Source: Flavobacterium agricola (lineage in GTDB: Bacteria; Bacteroidota; Bacteroidia; Flavobacteriales; Flavobacteriaceae). From it: DNA of 64,000 bases. The notes below the pieces were generated by a model. It did not search any database. It was given only the letters and a program-made list of their open reading frames with translations, and was not told where the DNA came from. The position numbers were made by a program, and so were the translations under genes. Numbering within the stretch: the stretch's first letter is position 1; every line of letters begins with the position of its first letter. Below, piece after piece: positions 1 through 8,356 of this stretch. Location: contig NZ_CP081495.1 in NCBI RefSeq assembly GCF_025919725.1, positions 744,001 to 808,000 on the forward strand, read 5' to 3'.

Positions 1-475
1 TGGTTTTGCACCATTAGAAGATGGAAGTTATAAAAAAGTTCCTCAAATTGGTAACGTGATTTTAGAAGATCATGTAGAAATTGGTGCAAATTCAACTATT
101 GACCGCGCAACTTTAGGTTCAACTGTTATCAGAAAAGGCGTAAAGTTGGATAACCATATACAGGTAGCGCACAATGTTGAAATTGGCGAAAATACGGTAA
201 TTGCATCGCAAACCGGTATTGCAGGTTCTACAAAAATTGGTAAAAACTGCATTATTGGTGGTCAAGTTGGTATAGTAGGGCATATTACTATTGGTAATAA
301 TGTTCGTATTCAAGCACAAACAGGCGTAAGCAGAAGTGTAAAAGATGGCGAAGCCATTCAAGGAACACCAGCATTACCATACAACGCGTATAACAAATCT
401 TTCATCCATTTTAAAAACTTGGATAAAATTGTAAAAGACATAAATAACCTTAAAAAAAATAATAAACTAGATTAA
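1..475 (+). CDS. lpxD: LpxD, UDP-3-O-acylglucosamine N-acyltransferase (3' part)
   Basis: The frame is open from base 2, upstream of its first in-frame ATG at 56, so the true start lies outside the window. The visible part is a run of hexapeptide repeats ([IV]-G-x4 pattern) of a left-handed beta-helix, with a QVAHNVEIG motif holding the likely catalytic His (codon near 170). It ends in a short Lys/Asn-rich helical tail, as in LpxD trimers. LpxD adds the second 3-hydroxyacyl chain to UDP-3-O-acyl-glucosamine in cytoplasmic lipid A synthesis. lpxC/fabZ follows after 2 bases and then lpxA, which supports LpxD over other hexapeptide transferases. It is first in the lipid A operon as seen here. 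Confidence 0.9.
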   Translation, partial: GFAPLEDGSYKKVPQIGNVILEDHVEIGANSTIDRATLGSTVIRKGVKLDNHIQVAHNVEIGENTVIASQTGIAGSTKIGKNCIIGGQVGIVGHITIGNNVRIQAQTGVSRSVKDGEAIQGTPALPYNAYNKSFIHFKNLDKIVKDINNLKKNNKLD

Positions 476-477
476 TC

Positions 478-1866
478 ATGGTTAAACAAACAACCATTAA
501 GGAGCCAATCTCTTTAGAAGGAGTTGGGCTACATACTGGGCAAAACGTTAAAATGACATTCAAACCTGCACCAATTAACAACGGATTTACATTTGTTCGT
601 GTTGATTTAGAAGGTGCACCCGTTATTGAAGCAGATGCAAATTATGTAACTACCACACAAAGAGGTACAAGTTTAGAAAAACGTGGTGTTAAAATTAATA
701 CTACAGAGCACGTACTTGCAGCTTTTGTTGGTTGTGACATTGATAACGTTATTATTGAATTAAATGCATCAGAACCTCCAATTATGGATGGTTCGTCAAA
801 ATACTTTGTTGAAGCGATTGAAAAAGCAGGCATTGTAGAACAAGATGCAGAACGTAAAGTTTATGTAGTAAAAGAAGTGATTTCGTACGTAGATGAAATA
901 TCGGGTAGTGAAATTACAATTATTCCAGCGGATGAATATTCTATTACTACCATGGTAGATTTTGGTACCAAGGTTTTAGGTACACAAAATGCCAATTTAA
1001 AATCAGTATCACATTTTAAAGACGAAGTTGCAAACAGCCGTACATTCTCATTTTTGCATGAATTAGAAGGTTTATTAGCTAACGGATTAATTAAAGGTGG
1101 CGATTTGAACAACGCTATTGTTTATGTAGATAAAGAAATATCTGACGAAACAATGGGGCATCTTAAAAAAGCTTTTGATAAAGAGCAAATTTCAGTAAAA
1201 CCTAACGGAATTTTAGATAATCTAACCTTGCATCATCCAAACGAAGCTGCGCGTCATAAATTATTAGATGTTATGGGCGATTTAGCATTAATTGGTATGC
1301 GTATCCAAGGTAAAGTTATTGCCAACAAACCTGGCCATTTTGTAAACACTATGTTTGCTAAAAAAATGGCTAAAATCATTAAAAACGAGCTTAGAAATTA
1401 CGTACCATCATACGATTTGAATAAAGAACCGCTAATGGACGTAACAAAAATTATGGCGATGTTACCACACCGTTATCCGTTTTTATTGGTAGATAAAATT
1501 ATTGAAATGACCGACAGCCAGGTGGTTGGAGTTAAAAATGTTACCATGAATGAAGAATTCTTTCAAGGGCATTTTCCAGGAGCACCTGTTATGCCAGGCG
1601 TTTTAATAGTTGAGGCTATGGCGCAAACGGGAGGAATTTTAATTTTAAGTTCGGTACCAGACCCAGAAAATTACTTGACATATTTTATGAAAATAGATAA
1701 TGTTAAGTTTAAACATAAAGTTTTACCTGGTGATACATTAATTTTTAAATTAGATTTATTATCACCAATTAGAAGAGGAATTTGTCATATGCAAGCCAAT
1801 GCTTATGCAAATGGTAAATTAGTAGCAGAGGCCGAATTAATGGCTCAAATTGTAAAAGTGAATTAA
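478..1866 (+). CDS. lpxC/fabZ: Bifunctional LpxC deacetylase / FabZ dehydratase fusion
   Basis: A 462-residue two-domain enzyme. Residues 1 to about 305 are LpxC, the zinc UDP-3-O-acyl-GlcNAc deacetylase, with EHVLAAF (His78) and the HKLLD zinc motif (His260, Asp264). Residues about 315-462 are FabZ, the 3-hydroxyacyl-ACP dehydratase, with HRYPFLLVD, GHFPGAPVMPG (His365) and the catalytic Glu379 in VEAMAQ. Fused LpxC-FabZ is a known hallmark of Bacteroidota and Chlorobi. It joins the committed step of lipid A synthesis to fatty-acid elongation, which compete for hydroxyacyl-ACP. The start is 2 bases after the lpxD stop, and lpxA follows after 10 bases. Confidence 0.97.
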   Translation: MVKQTTIKEPISLEGVGLHTGQNVKMTFKPAPINNGFTFVRVDLEGAPVIEADANYVTTTQRGTSLEKRGVKINTTEHVLAAFVGCDIDNVIIELNASEPPIMDGSSKYFVEAIEKAGIVEQDAERKVYVVKEVISYVDEISGSEITIIPADEYSITTMVDFGTKVLGTQNANLKSVSHFKDEVANSRTFSFLHELEGLLANGLIKGGDLNNAIVYVDKEISDETMGHLKKAFDKEQISVKPNGILDNLTLHHPNEAARHKLLDVMGDLALIGMRIQGKVIANKPGHFVNTMFAKKMAKIIKNELRNYVPSYDLNKEPLMDVTKIMAMLPHRYPFLLVDKIIEMTDSQVVGVKNVTMNEEFFQGHFPGAPVMPGVLIVEAMAQTGGILILSSVPDPENYLTYFMKIDNVKFKHKVLPGDTLIFKLDLLSPIRRGICHMQANAYANGKLVAEAELMAQIVKVN

Positions 1867-1876
1867 TTTTTTTATT

Positions 1877-2671
1877 ATGAATCAACCTTTAGCATACGTT
1901 CATCCAGGAGCAAAAATAGCTAAAAATGTAGTTATCGAGCCGTTTTCAACCATTCACAACAATGTTGAAATCGGAGAAGGTTCTTGGATCGGATCTAACG
2001 TAACTATCATGGAAGGTGCAAGAATCGGGAAAAATTGTACAATATTTCCAGGTGCAGTAATTTCAGCTGTACCTCAAGATTTAAAATTCGGTGGCGAAGA
2101 ATCTTTCGCTATTATAGGTGATAACACAACCATTCGCGAATGCGTAACTATAAACAGAGGTACTATTGCTTCTGGCCAAACCGTAGTAGGTAGTAATTGT
2201 TTAATTATGGCTTATGCACATATCGCTCACGATTGTGTAGTAGGCGATCATGTAATTATGGCAAATGGTGTTGCGCTTGCAGGTCACGTAACGGTAGGTA
2301 ACTATGCTGTTATTGGTGGTTTAGCAGCGGTGCATCAGTTTATTTCAATCGGAGATCATTCAATGATTTCTGGTGGTTCTTTAGTACGTAAAGATGTACC
2401 TCCTTTTACAAAAGCAGCAAATGAACCGCTTTCATACGTAGGTATTAATTCAATCGGATTAAGACGTAGAGGATTCTCGACAGAAAAAATTAGAGAAATT
2501 CAAGACGTATATCGTATTTTATACCAAAAAAATTACAACAATTCGCAAGCAATAGATATTATTGAAGCAGAATTAGAAGCAACTCCAGAACGCGATGAAA
2601 TTATTACTTTTATTAAAAACTCATCAAGAGGTGTAATGAAAGGCTATACATCATCATTAAGTAAAGACTAA
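1877..2671 (+). CDS. lpxA: LpxA, UDP-GlcNAc O-acyltransferase
   Basis: At 264 residues this is the usual LpxA length. The N-terminal two thirds is a hexapeptide-repeat beta-helix with an AYAHIAHDC segment carrying the catalytic His region. The C-terminal helical domain includes the LRRRGFS motif typical of LpxA. It transfers a 3-hydroxyacyl chain from ACP to the 3-OH of UDP-GlcNAc, the first step of lipid A synthesis. The order lpxD-lpxC/fabZ-lpxA is conserved in Bacteroidota, and the 10-base gap implies co-transcription. No SD-like site is visible; the start is preceded by an AT-rich leader, as usual in this phylum. Confidence 0.97.
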   Translation: MNQPLAYVHPGAKIAKNVVIEPFSTIHNNVEIGEGSWIGSNVTIMEGARIGKNCTIFPGAVISAVPQDLKFGGEESFAIIGDNTTIRECVTINRGTIASGQTVVGSNCLIMAYAHIAHDCVVGDHVIMANGVALAGHVTVGNYAVIGGLAAVHQFISIGDHSMISGGSLVRKDVPPFTKAANEPLSYVGINSIGLRRRGFSTEKIREIQDVYRILYQKNYNNSQAIDIIEAELEATPERDEIITFIKNSSRGVMKGYTSSLSKD

Positions 2672-2703
2672 TTTTTAAATTAATTATTAAATAAAATTAT
2701 AAA

Positions 2704-3270
2704 ATGGCAACTACAGCTGATATTAGAAACGGTTTGTGTATTAAATACAACAATGATATTTATAAAATCACTGAATTTTTACACGTAAAGCCAGGTAAAG
2801 GTCCTGCATTTGTTAGAACAAAAATGAAATCGGTAACTAACGGAAAAGTTTTAGATAATACTTTTTCGGCTGGGCATAAAATCGACGTTGTACGTGTAGA
2901 AACACAATCGTACCAATATTTGTATGCTGAAGGTGATGATTTTCACTTCATGAACACAGAAACATACGAACAAATTACTTTACCAAAAAGTGCTTTAGAT
3001 TCACCAGAGTTATTAAAAGAAGGTACTGTAGTTATGGTTCAAATTAATACAGAAACTGAGATGCCTTTAGCAGTAGATATGCCAGCTTCTATTATTTTAG
3101 AAGTTACTTATGCAGAGCCAGGAGTAAAAGGTAATACAGCTACAAACGCAACTAAACCAGCAACGGTTGAAACAGGAGCAACAATTAATGTACCTTTATT
3201 TATTAACGAAGGAGATAAAATTAAAATTGATACTGCTACCGGTGCTTACATGGAGCGTATTAAAGAATAA
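2704..3270 (+). CDS. efp: Elongation factor P
   Basis: A 188-residue protein with the three-domain EF-P architecture: an N-terminal KOW-like domain and two OB domains. The loop PGKGPAF (Lys32) is where EF-P reaches the peptidyl-transferase centre, and the C-terminal signature ending in GDKIKIDT..GAYMERIKE is clear. EF-P relieves ribosome stalling at polyproline. It sits inside the lipid A operon, 32 bases after lpxA and 12 bases before a second LpxD-like gene, so it is probably co-transcribed. I see no EpmA/YjeK homologue in the window. Confidence 0.97.
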   Translation: MATTADIRNGLCIKYNNDIYKITEFLHVKPGKGPAFVRTKMKSVTNGKVLDNTFSAGHKIDVVRVETQSYQYLYAEGDDFHFMNTETYEQITLPKSALDSPELLKEGTVVMVQINTETEMPLAVDMPASIILEVTYAEPGVKGNTATNATKPATVETGATINVPLFINEGDKIKIDTATGAYMERIKE

Positions 3271-3282
3271 TTTACATACATT

Positions 3283-4212
3283 ATGAAGTTTCAAAAACCG
3301 CAAACATTAGAAGCTATTGCTCAATTAATTGATGCAAAGTTTGTTGGCGCAAATGATTATCCGGTACTGGGCATGAATGAAATTCATGTGGTAGAACCCG
3401 GAGATATTGTTTTTGTCGATCATCCAAAATATTACGATAAAGCCTTAAATTCAGCAGCAACCATTATTTTAATCAATAAAGAAGTTGCTTGTCCAGAAGG
3501 TAAAGCCTTATTAATTTCTGATGATCCGTTCCGAGATTTTAATAAAATTTCTAAGCATTTCAACCCATTTGTACCAGCAACAGCAGTAATAGCATCTAGT
3601 GCAAAAATTGGTCAAGGAACTGTAATTCAGCCTAATGTATTTATAGGTAATAATGTAGTAATTGGTGATAACTGTTTAATTCATCCAAACGTAATTATTT
3701 ACGACAACATTACCATAGGTAACAACGTTATAATTCATGCAGGTACCGTTTTAGGTGCTGATGCGTTTTACTATAAAAACCGCCCTGAAGGGTTTGATCA
3801 GCTGTTGTCTTGCGGTACTGTAGTTATTGAAGATCATGTTACATTAGGAGCTCTTTGTACCATTGACCGAGGGGTTACAGGTAATACAACAATTGGTGCC
3901 GGAACAAAAATTGATAATCAAGTGCACGTTGGGCACGATACGGTTATTGGTAAAAAATGTTTAATTGCATCACAAGTTGGTATTGCAGGTTGTGTAGTTA
4001 TTGAAGACGAGGTAACATTATGGGGCCAAGTTGGCATGACAAGCGGTATTACAATCGGGAAAAAAGCTGTAATATTAGCACAATCTGGTATTTCTAAATC
4101 TTTAGAAGGAGGTAAAAGTTATTTTGGATATCCTGCTGAAGAAGCTAGAGATAAATTAAAACAAATTGCAAACGTAAAACGCATTCCAGAAATTCTTAAC
4201 AAATTAAAATAA
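3283..4212 (+). CDS. LpxD-like hexapeptide acyltransferase (paralogue)
   Basis: A 309-residue protein with an LpxD-type N-terminal domain (residues about 1-100), a long left-handed beta-helix of hexapeptide repeats, and a C-terminal helix. A QVHVGHDTVIG motif matches the catalytic His region of the first lpxD, and the end resembles LpxD (YFGYPAEEARDKLKQ). It is therefore a full-length second LpxD-family enzyme in the same operon, separated from the first by lpxC/fabZ, lpxA and efp. Whether it acts on lipid A with another chain length or on another nucleotide sugar cannot be told from sequence. The family call is firm; the substrate is open. Confidence 0.85.
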   Translation: MKFQKPQTLEAIAQLIDAKFVGANDYPVLGMNEIHVVEPGDIVFVDHPKYYDKALNSAATIILINKEVACPEGKALLISDDPFRDFNKISKHFNPFVPATAVIASSAKIGQGTVIQPNVFIGNNVVIGDNCLIHPNVIIYDNITIGNNVIIHAGTVLGADAFYYKNRPEGFDQLLSCGTVVIEDHVTLGALCTIDRGVTGNTTIGAGTKIDNQVHVGHDTVIGKKCLIASQVGIAGCVVIEDEVTLWGQVGMTSGITIGKKAVILAQSGISKSLEGGKSYFGYPAEEARDKLKQIANVKRIPEILNKLK

Positions 4213-4218
4213 GATAAA

Positions 4219-4578
4219 ATGAATGTAACCGACATTGTACTTAATTTTTACAAAACAGATGCACTAACTAATCATCACGCAATTGTTGCGCTTTTACATG
4301 ATGACTTAGAAGTAACATGGTATTCAACCGAAGGGTATCTTCACTTTAATAAAGAAGAATTAATAGATTATACCATTAAATTAGAAAAAGCATATAGCAA
4401 ATCACGTTACGATATTACACATGTTTTGCACGATAAAAATCAAGTAGCTTTGCGTTACACGCATTACGTTTCGCCAATTGATAATCCCGAGCAAGAATTA
4501 ATTTTAGCGCATTTTATGGGAATTTGGGAAATAAAAGACCAAAAGCTCTATAAAGCATATGTAATGAGTCAAAGATAA
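4219..4578 (+). CDS. NTF2-like / SnoaL-fold protein
   Basis: A 119-residue cytoplasmic protein with no signal peptide. Its length and pattern (N-terminal helix with DIVLNFYKTDALTNHHAIVALLHDDLEVTWYS, then alternating strands ending in MGIWEIKDQKLYKAYV) fit the NTF2-like cone fold. Members are enzymes or ligand binders, and no catalytic residues are diagnostic here. It starts 6 bases after the LpxD paralogue, so it is the last gene of the lipid A operon. Its role is unknown. Confidence 0.7.
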   Translation: MNVTDIVLNFYKTDALTNHHAIVALLHDDLEVTWYSTEGYLHFNKEELIDYTIKLEKAYSKSRYDITHVLHDKNQVALRYTHYVSPIDNPEQELILAHFMGIWEIKDQKLYKAYVMSQR

Positions 4579-4690
4579 TTTGAATATTTTTGTTCAAAAG
4601 TATCTAAAAATCGTTCAATAAGTTGTATATTTAGACTTTAAAATAATACTTGCAAAACAATAATAAACAAACAATAATAATAATTAAGTT

Positions 4691-5566
4691 ATGAGCGTTT
4701 TAGTAAATAAAGATTCTAAAATAATTGTTCAAGGTTTTACAGGAAGTGAAGGAACTTTCCACGCTTCTCAAATGATTGAATACGGAACTAATGTGGTAGG
4801 TGGAGTAACACCAGCAAAAGGTGGAACAACACATTTAGATCGTCCAGTTTTTAACACAGTACAAGATGCTGTAGATACAACAGGAGCAGATACATCTATC
4901 ATTTTCGTACCGCCAGCATTTGCTGCAGACGCTATTATGGAAGCTGCTGCTGCTGGTATTAAAGTAATTATTTGTATTACTGAAGGTATTCCAGTTGCTG
5001 ACATGACAAAAGCAAACCAATACGTAAAATCTAGAGAAAACTGCCGTTTAATCGGACCAAATTGTCCAGGTGTTATTACTCCAGGTGAAGCTAAAGTTGG
5101 TATTATGCCAGGTTTTGTATTCAAAAAAGGTAAAGTAGGTATCGTATCTAAATCTGGTACTTTAACTTATGAAGCTGCTGACCAAGTTGTTAAACAAGGT
5201 ATGGGTATTACAACTGCAATTGGTATTGGTGGTGACCCAATTATTGGTACTACAACTAAAGAAGCAGTTGAACTTTTAATGAACGATCCAGAAACTGAAG
5301 CAATCATTATGATTGGTGAAATTGGTGGACAATTAGAAGCTGATGCAGCTCGTTGGGTTAAAGCAGACGGTAACAGAAAACCAGTAATTGGTTTTATAGC
5401 TGGTGAAACAGCTCCAAAAGGACGTACAATGGGTCACGCAGGTGCTATTGTTGGTGGTGCTGATGATACAGCAGAAGCTAAAAAACGCATTATGAGAGAA
5501 AACGGTATTCACGTTGTAGATTCTCCAGCAGAAATTGGTAAAAAAGTAAAAGAAGTTTTAGGATAA
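4691..5566 (+). CDS. sucD: Succinyl-CoA ligase (ADP-forming) subunit alpha
   Basis: A 291-residue protein with the CoA-binding Rossmann domain (GFTGSEGTFHASQM, residues about 16-29), the IGPNCPG segment, GIVSKSGTLTYE, and the phospho-histidine loop GHAGAIVGG (His249). The enzyme interconverts succinyl-CoA and succinate with ATP or GTP synthesis in the TCA cycle. Its beta subunit SucC is not adjacent, which is common in Flavobacteriaceae. A 112-base AT-rich gap separates it from the lipid A operon and a strong hairpin follows it, so it is probably transcribed alone. Confidence 0.97.
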   Translation: MSVLVNKDSKIIVQGFTGSEGTFHASQMIEYGTNVVGGVTPAKGGTTHLDRPVFNTVQDAVDTTGADTSIIFVPPAFAADAIMEAAAAGIKVIICITEGIPVADMTKANQYVKSRENCRLIGPNCPGVITPGEAKVGIMPGFVFKKGKVGIVSKSGTLTYEAADQVVKQGMGITTAIGIGGDPIIGTTTKEAVELLMNDPETEAIIMIGEIGGQLEADAARWVKADGNRKPVIGFIAGETAPKGRTMGHAGAIVGGADDTAEAKKRIMRENGIHVVDSPAEIGKKVKEVLG

Positions 5567-5584
5567 TTATCTTAAAACCCACAA

Positions 5585-5622
5585 TAAAAAAGCAGATTCC
5601 TATATAGGAATCTGCTTTTTTA
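5585..5622 (+). terminator. Rho-independent terminator after sucD
   Basis: The hairpin arms AAAAAGCAGATTCCTAT and ATAGGAATCTGCTTTTT pair perfectly and end in a T run. It lies 19 bases after the sucD stop. Confidence 0.9.
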
Positions 5623-5640
5623 TTTGATTTAACTTCTCAA

Positions 5641-5671
5641 TTTGCAATTCTATTAAATAGTAGTATCTTTG
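5641..5671 (+). promoter_or_regulatory. Bacteroidota-type promoter of the NhaC transporter
   Basis: A TTTG (-33) at 5641-5644 and TATCTTTG (-7, consensus TAnnTTTG) at 5664-5671 are separated by 19 bases. This predicts transcription from about 5677 and an untranslated leader of about 120 nt before the ATG at 5798. Confidence 0.7.
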
Positions 5672-5676
5672 CACAT

Positions 5677-5797
5677 TATTATCACGAATCTCACAGAGAT
5701 AGCAACCTGCAACAACAAGCAAGGTGCTAAAAAGATAAGCCAAGATTTTGGAAAAAATGTTGAAATTGCTTCTCTGTAGTTCGTTTATTTATATGTT
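5677..5797 (+). promoter_or_regulatory. Structured leader RNA resembling a reduced S-box (SAM-I)
   Basis: The leader keeps the S-box skeleton. A 5' TTATC (5679-5683) pairs with GATAA (5734-5738), like S-box P1. A small hairpin ATCTC-ACA-GAGAT (5688-5700) sits where P2 should be. A P3-like hairpin has the hallmark flanks AGCAACC (5701-5707) and AAGGTGCTAA (5721-5730). The P2 kink-turn/pseudoknot segment (GGGA..GGCCC) and P4 are absent. A second hairpin, CCAA-GATT-TTGG, lies at 5740-5751. The downstream gene belongs to the family containing MetT, an S-box-regulated methionine transporter. Promoter, leader and motif are seen; regulation by SAM is inference. Confidence 0.5.
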
Positions 5798-7120
5798 ATG
5801 AATTCAGAATTACAAAACAACAAAAAAGCATCTTTCATTAGTTTAATTCCTTTTGCTTTTTTTATTTTTTCCTTTTTAGCTTTTGGTATAATAACCGAAA
5901 GTTTTTATACCATTCCATCACCAATAGCAGTAATAATAGGTATTGCATCCGCCGTGCTATTATATAAAGGCGCAATTAACGATAAAATGGAAACCTTTAT
6001 AAAGGGTTGTGGCGATAGCAAAATTATAACCATGTGTATTATTTATTTATTAGCAGGTGCTTTTGCAGTTGTAACTAAATATATTGGTGGGGTAGATGCT
6101 ATTGTAAATTTAGGTCTAAATTATTTTGATTTGCGTTTTTTACCTTTAGGTGTTTTTCTTGTTGCTTCATTTTTATCAACTGCATCCGGAACTTCGGTTG
6201 GTTCAATCGTTGCTTTAGGCCCGATTGTTATGGGATTTCATGAGGTAACTCCAGAATTGTTGCCTTTATTAGCTGGCGCTTTACTTGGCGGATCTATGTT
6301 AGGAGATAATCTTTCTATGATTTCAGACACAACCATAGCTGCAACGCAATCTTTAGATTGTGATTTAAAAGATAAATTTAAAGTAAACCTTTATATTGCT
6401 TTACCAGCAGCCGTTGTTACGGTTATTATTTTATTATTTATAGGATTTACCGCACCAAATATTACAGCCGAATTACCCGTTGTAGCAGTAAATTATTGGA
6501 CAATAATTCCGTACCTATTGGTAATTGTATTAGCAATTTTAGGATTAAATGTTTTTGTTACCTTATTTATTGGTATTCTTTTTTCTGGGCTAATCGGATT
6601 TAGTTTCGGAAGTTTAAATTGGATTACTTACTGCACCGAAATTTATAATGGATTTTTAAGCATGATCGATATTTTTTTACTGTCTTTGCTTACTGGTGGA
6701 TTAGCAGCTATGGTAGAAAAACAAGGCGGAATAGCATTTTTAGTTTCTAAAATTAAAAAATTAATTAAAACGCCAAAATCAGCTCAGGTTGGTATTGGAG
6801 TAATTACTTCGTGTATTAATTCAGCTATTGCAAATAATACCGTATCAATTGTAGTTGCAGGGCCAATTGTAAAAGATATTTCAGATGAATATCAAATCGA
6901 TAATCGTAAATCGGCAACCATAATGGACATTTTTTCATGTATTATTCAAGGCTTGTTACCTTATGGGGCACAAGTTTTATTGTTGTTGAGTTATGAAGGT
7001 ACACAACTAAGTTATGGTCAACTTTTTATTTCTTCTTTCTACTTGTATATTTTATTAATTTTTACCCTAATTGCTATTTATTTTAAACCAGTAGATAGAT
7101 ATTTATCTAAAATGAGATAA
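5798..7120 (+). CDS. NhaC-family transporter, possible methionine transporter (MetT-like)
   Basis: A 440-residue inner-membrane protein with about 11 hydrophobic segments and NhaC-superfamily motifs: the STASGTSVGS loop, GGSMLGDNLSMISDTT, and a second half with AIANNTVSIVVAGPI. Classical members exchange Na+ for H+. A branch called MetT is predicted to import methionine and is preceded by S-box riboswitches in other bacteria. The S-box-like leader here leans toward that branch, but the protein alone does not decide between ion antiport and amino-acid uptake. It is a single-gene unit; DUF805 follows 64 bases later. Confidence 0.85.
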   Translation: MNSELQNNKKASFISLIPFAFFIFSFLAFGIITESFYTIPSPIAVIIGIASAVLLYKGAINDKMETFIKGCGDSKIITMCIIYLLAGAFAVVTKYIGGVDAIVNLGLNYFDLRFLPLGVFLVASFLSTASGTSVGSIVALGPIVMGFHEVTPELLPLLAGALLGGSMLGDNLSMISDTTIAATQSLDCDLKDKFKVNLYIALPAAVVTVIILLFIGFTAPNITAELPVVAVNYWTIIPYLLVIVLAILGLNVFVTLFIGILFSGLIGFSFGSLNWITYCTEIYNGFLSMIDIFLLSLLTGGLAAMVEKQGGIAFLVSKIKKLIKTPKSAQVGIGVITSCINSAIANNTVSIVVAGPIVKDISDEYQIDNRKSATIMDIFSCIIQGLLPYGAQVLLLLSYEGTQLSYGQLFISSFYLYILLIFTLIAIYFKPVDRYLSKMR

Positions 7121-7184
7121 CCGTGCAATAAATATTTTTTTTGCCGTTATATAGATGATTATGTATAATTATTAAATTAAAATT

Positions 7185-7550
7185 ATGTTTCAGTGGTATA
7201 AAAAGGTAGTTTTTGAAAACTACGCAAACTTTAATGGAAGGGCAAGAAGAAAAGAATATTGGTATTTTGCTTTAGCAAATATAATCGTGTCTTTTGTAGT
7301 TGGTTTTATTTGCGGACTATTAAGTTTACCAGATGCAATTATGAGTGCTTATTCTTTAGTTATTTTAATTCCAAGTATTGCAGTAGCTGTTAGAAGAATG
7401 CATGATGTAAATAAAAGTGGTTGGTTTGTTCTAATCCCTATTTATAATCTAATTTTAGCTTGTACTGAAGGAACAATTGGAGATAATAGATTCGGAAAAG
7501 ATCCTAAAGGAAAAGGAGAATCAATCGATGATATTGGAACTCAACAATAA
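7185..7550 (+). CDS. DUF805 membrane protein
   Basis: A 121-residue small inner-membrane protein. The N-terminal FNGRARRKEYWYF motif, two or three hydrophobic segments, RRMHDVNKSGWF, and the end GDNRFGKDPKG are the DUF805 signature. Its function is not known. The isoelectric pattern and topology suggest a small integral membrane protein with cytoplasmic basic loops. It ends at a strong bidirectional terminator shared with the converging nitroreductase gene. Confidence 0.9.
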   Translation: MFQWYKKVVFENYANFNGRARRKEYWYFALANIIVSFVVGFICGLLSLPDAIMSAYSLVILIPSIAVAVRRMHDVNKSGWFVLIPIYNLILACTEGTIGDNRFGKDPKGKGESIDDIGTQQ

Positions 7551-7556
7551 TATAAT

Positions 7557-7588
7557 AAAAAAAGCCTCGAATTTCGAGGCTTTTTTTA
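7557..7588. terminator. Bidirectional terminator
   Basis: AAAAAAAGCCTCGAA and TTCGAGGCTTTTTTT form a perfect stem with A and T runs on both sides. It lies between two convergent genes. Confidence 0.9.
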
Positions 7589-8224
7589 TTACTTAATTTC
7601 AATTACAAATTCTTCTTTAGGTAATCTAACTTTTTTCATTGGGCCAACCCAATCTTTTTCAGCATCAGCATAACCCACGTACATTAAAACAACGCTTTTA
7701 AGGTTTAAATCGTGTAGTTTTAAAACATCATCAATTACTTTTTTATCAAATCCACCCACGGGTGTAGTATCAACTTTTAATTCGGCAGCTTGCGCCAGGG
7801 CTAAACCTAAAGCAATATAAACTTGATTGGCTACGTGGTTATGATTCTCTGCATCAGAAAGGCTTCCAAACTTAGCTTTAATTTTGTCTGTATAGCTATT
7901 AAAACGTCCTTGTGGCAAACCGCGTTCTGAAGTAGTTAAATCATAAATGTAATCAATTCTTTCAGGCGTATATTTGTCCCAACCAGCAAAAACAAGCAAA
8001 TGCGAGCAATCGCGCATGCATTCAGGGTTTAATGATCCTTCAACTAATTTTTCTTTAATTTCTTGGTTTTCAACAACAATAACTTTAAAAGGTTGTAAAC
8101 CGGATGATGTTGGTGCTAAACGTGCTGCTTCAACTATTTTATCTATATTTTCTTGAGAAACTTTTTTGGTTGCATCATATGCTTTAACAGCATGTCTCCA
8201 ATTTAAATTTTGAATTAATGTCAT
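7589..8224 (-). CDS. NAD(P)H-dependent nitroreductase-family oxidoreductase
   Basis: A 211-residue FMN-dependent nitroreductase of the NfsB type. It has the N-terminal WRHAVKAYDATKKVS, the flavin-binding segment AARLAPTSSGLQPFKVIVVE, a central ALGLALAQAAELKVDTTPVGGFD, and a C-terminal LPKEEFVIEI. Such enzymes reduce nitroaromatics and quinones in the cytosol with NAD(P)H; the physiological substrate is not predictable. It is divergent from fabG across a 132-base promoter region. Confidence 0.9.
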   Translation of the reverse strand: MTLIQNLNWRHAVKAYDATKKVSQENIDKIVEAARLAPTSSGLQPFKVIVVENQEIKEKLVEGSLNPECMRDCSHLLVFAGWDKYTPERIDYIYDLTTSERGLPQGRFNSYTDKIKAKFGSLSDAENHNHVANQVYIALGLALAQAAELKVDTTPVGGFDKKVIDDVLKLHDLNLKSVVLMYVGYADAEKDWVGPMKKVRLPKEEFVIEIK

Positions 8225-8324
8225 ACTAAATAATTTTTATACAAGTTACGATGGATTCTTATTTTTAAAAACAAATCAACCATTATTTATCACGCATCTT
8301 ATTTAGAACTTTATATATAATTAT

Positions 8325-8332
8325 TATATTTG
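8325..8332 (+). promoter_or_regulatory. Putative -7 element of fabG
   Basis: TATATTTG matches TAnnTTTG 24 bases before the fabG ATG. No convincing TTG -33 element is visible at the usual distance. Confidence 0.5.
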
Positions 8333-8356
8333 TTGCGAAATAAAAACTAAATCTAT

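Noticed and set aside
5679..5738. Canonical SAM-I riboswitch
   Set aside because: The kink-turn P2 and P4 are absent, so I call it only S-box-like.
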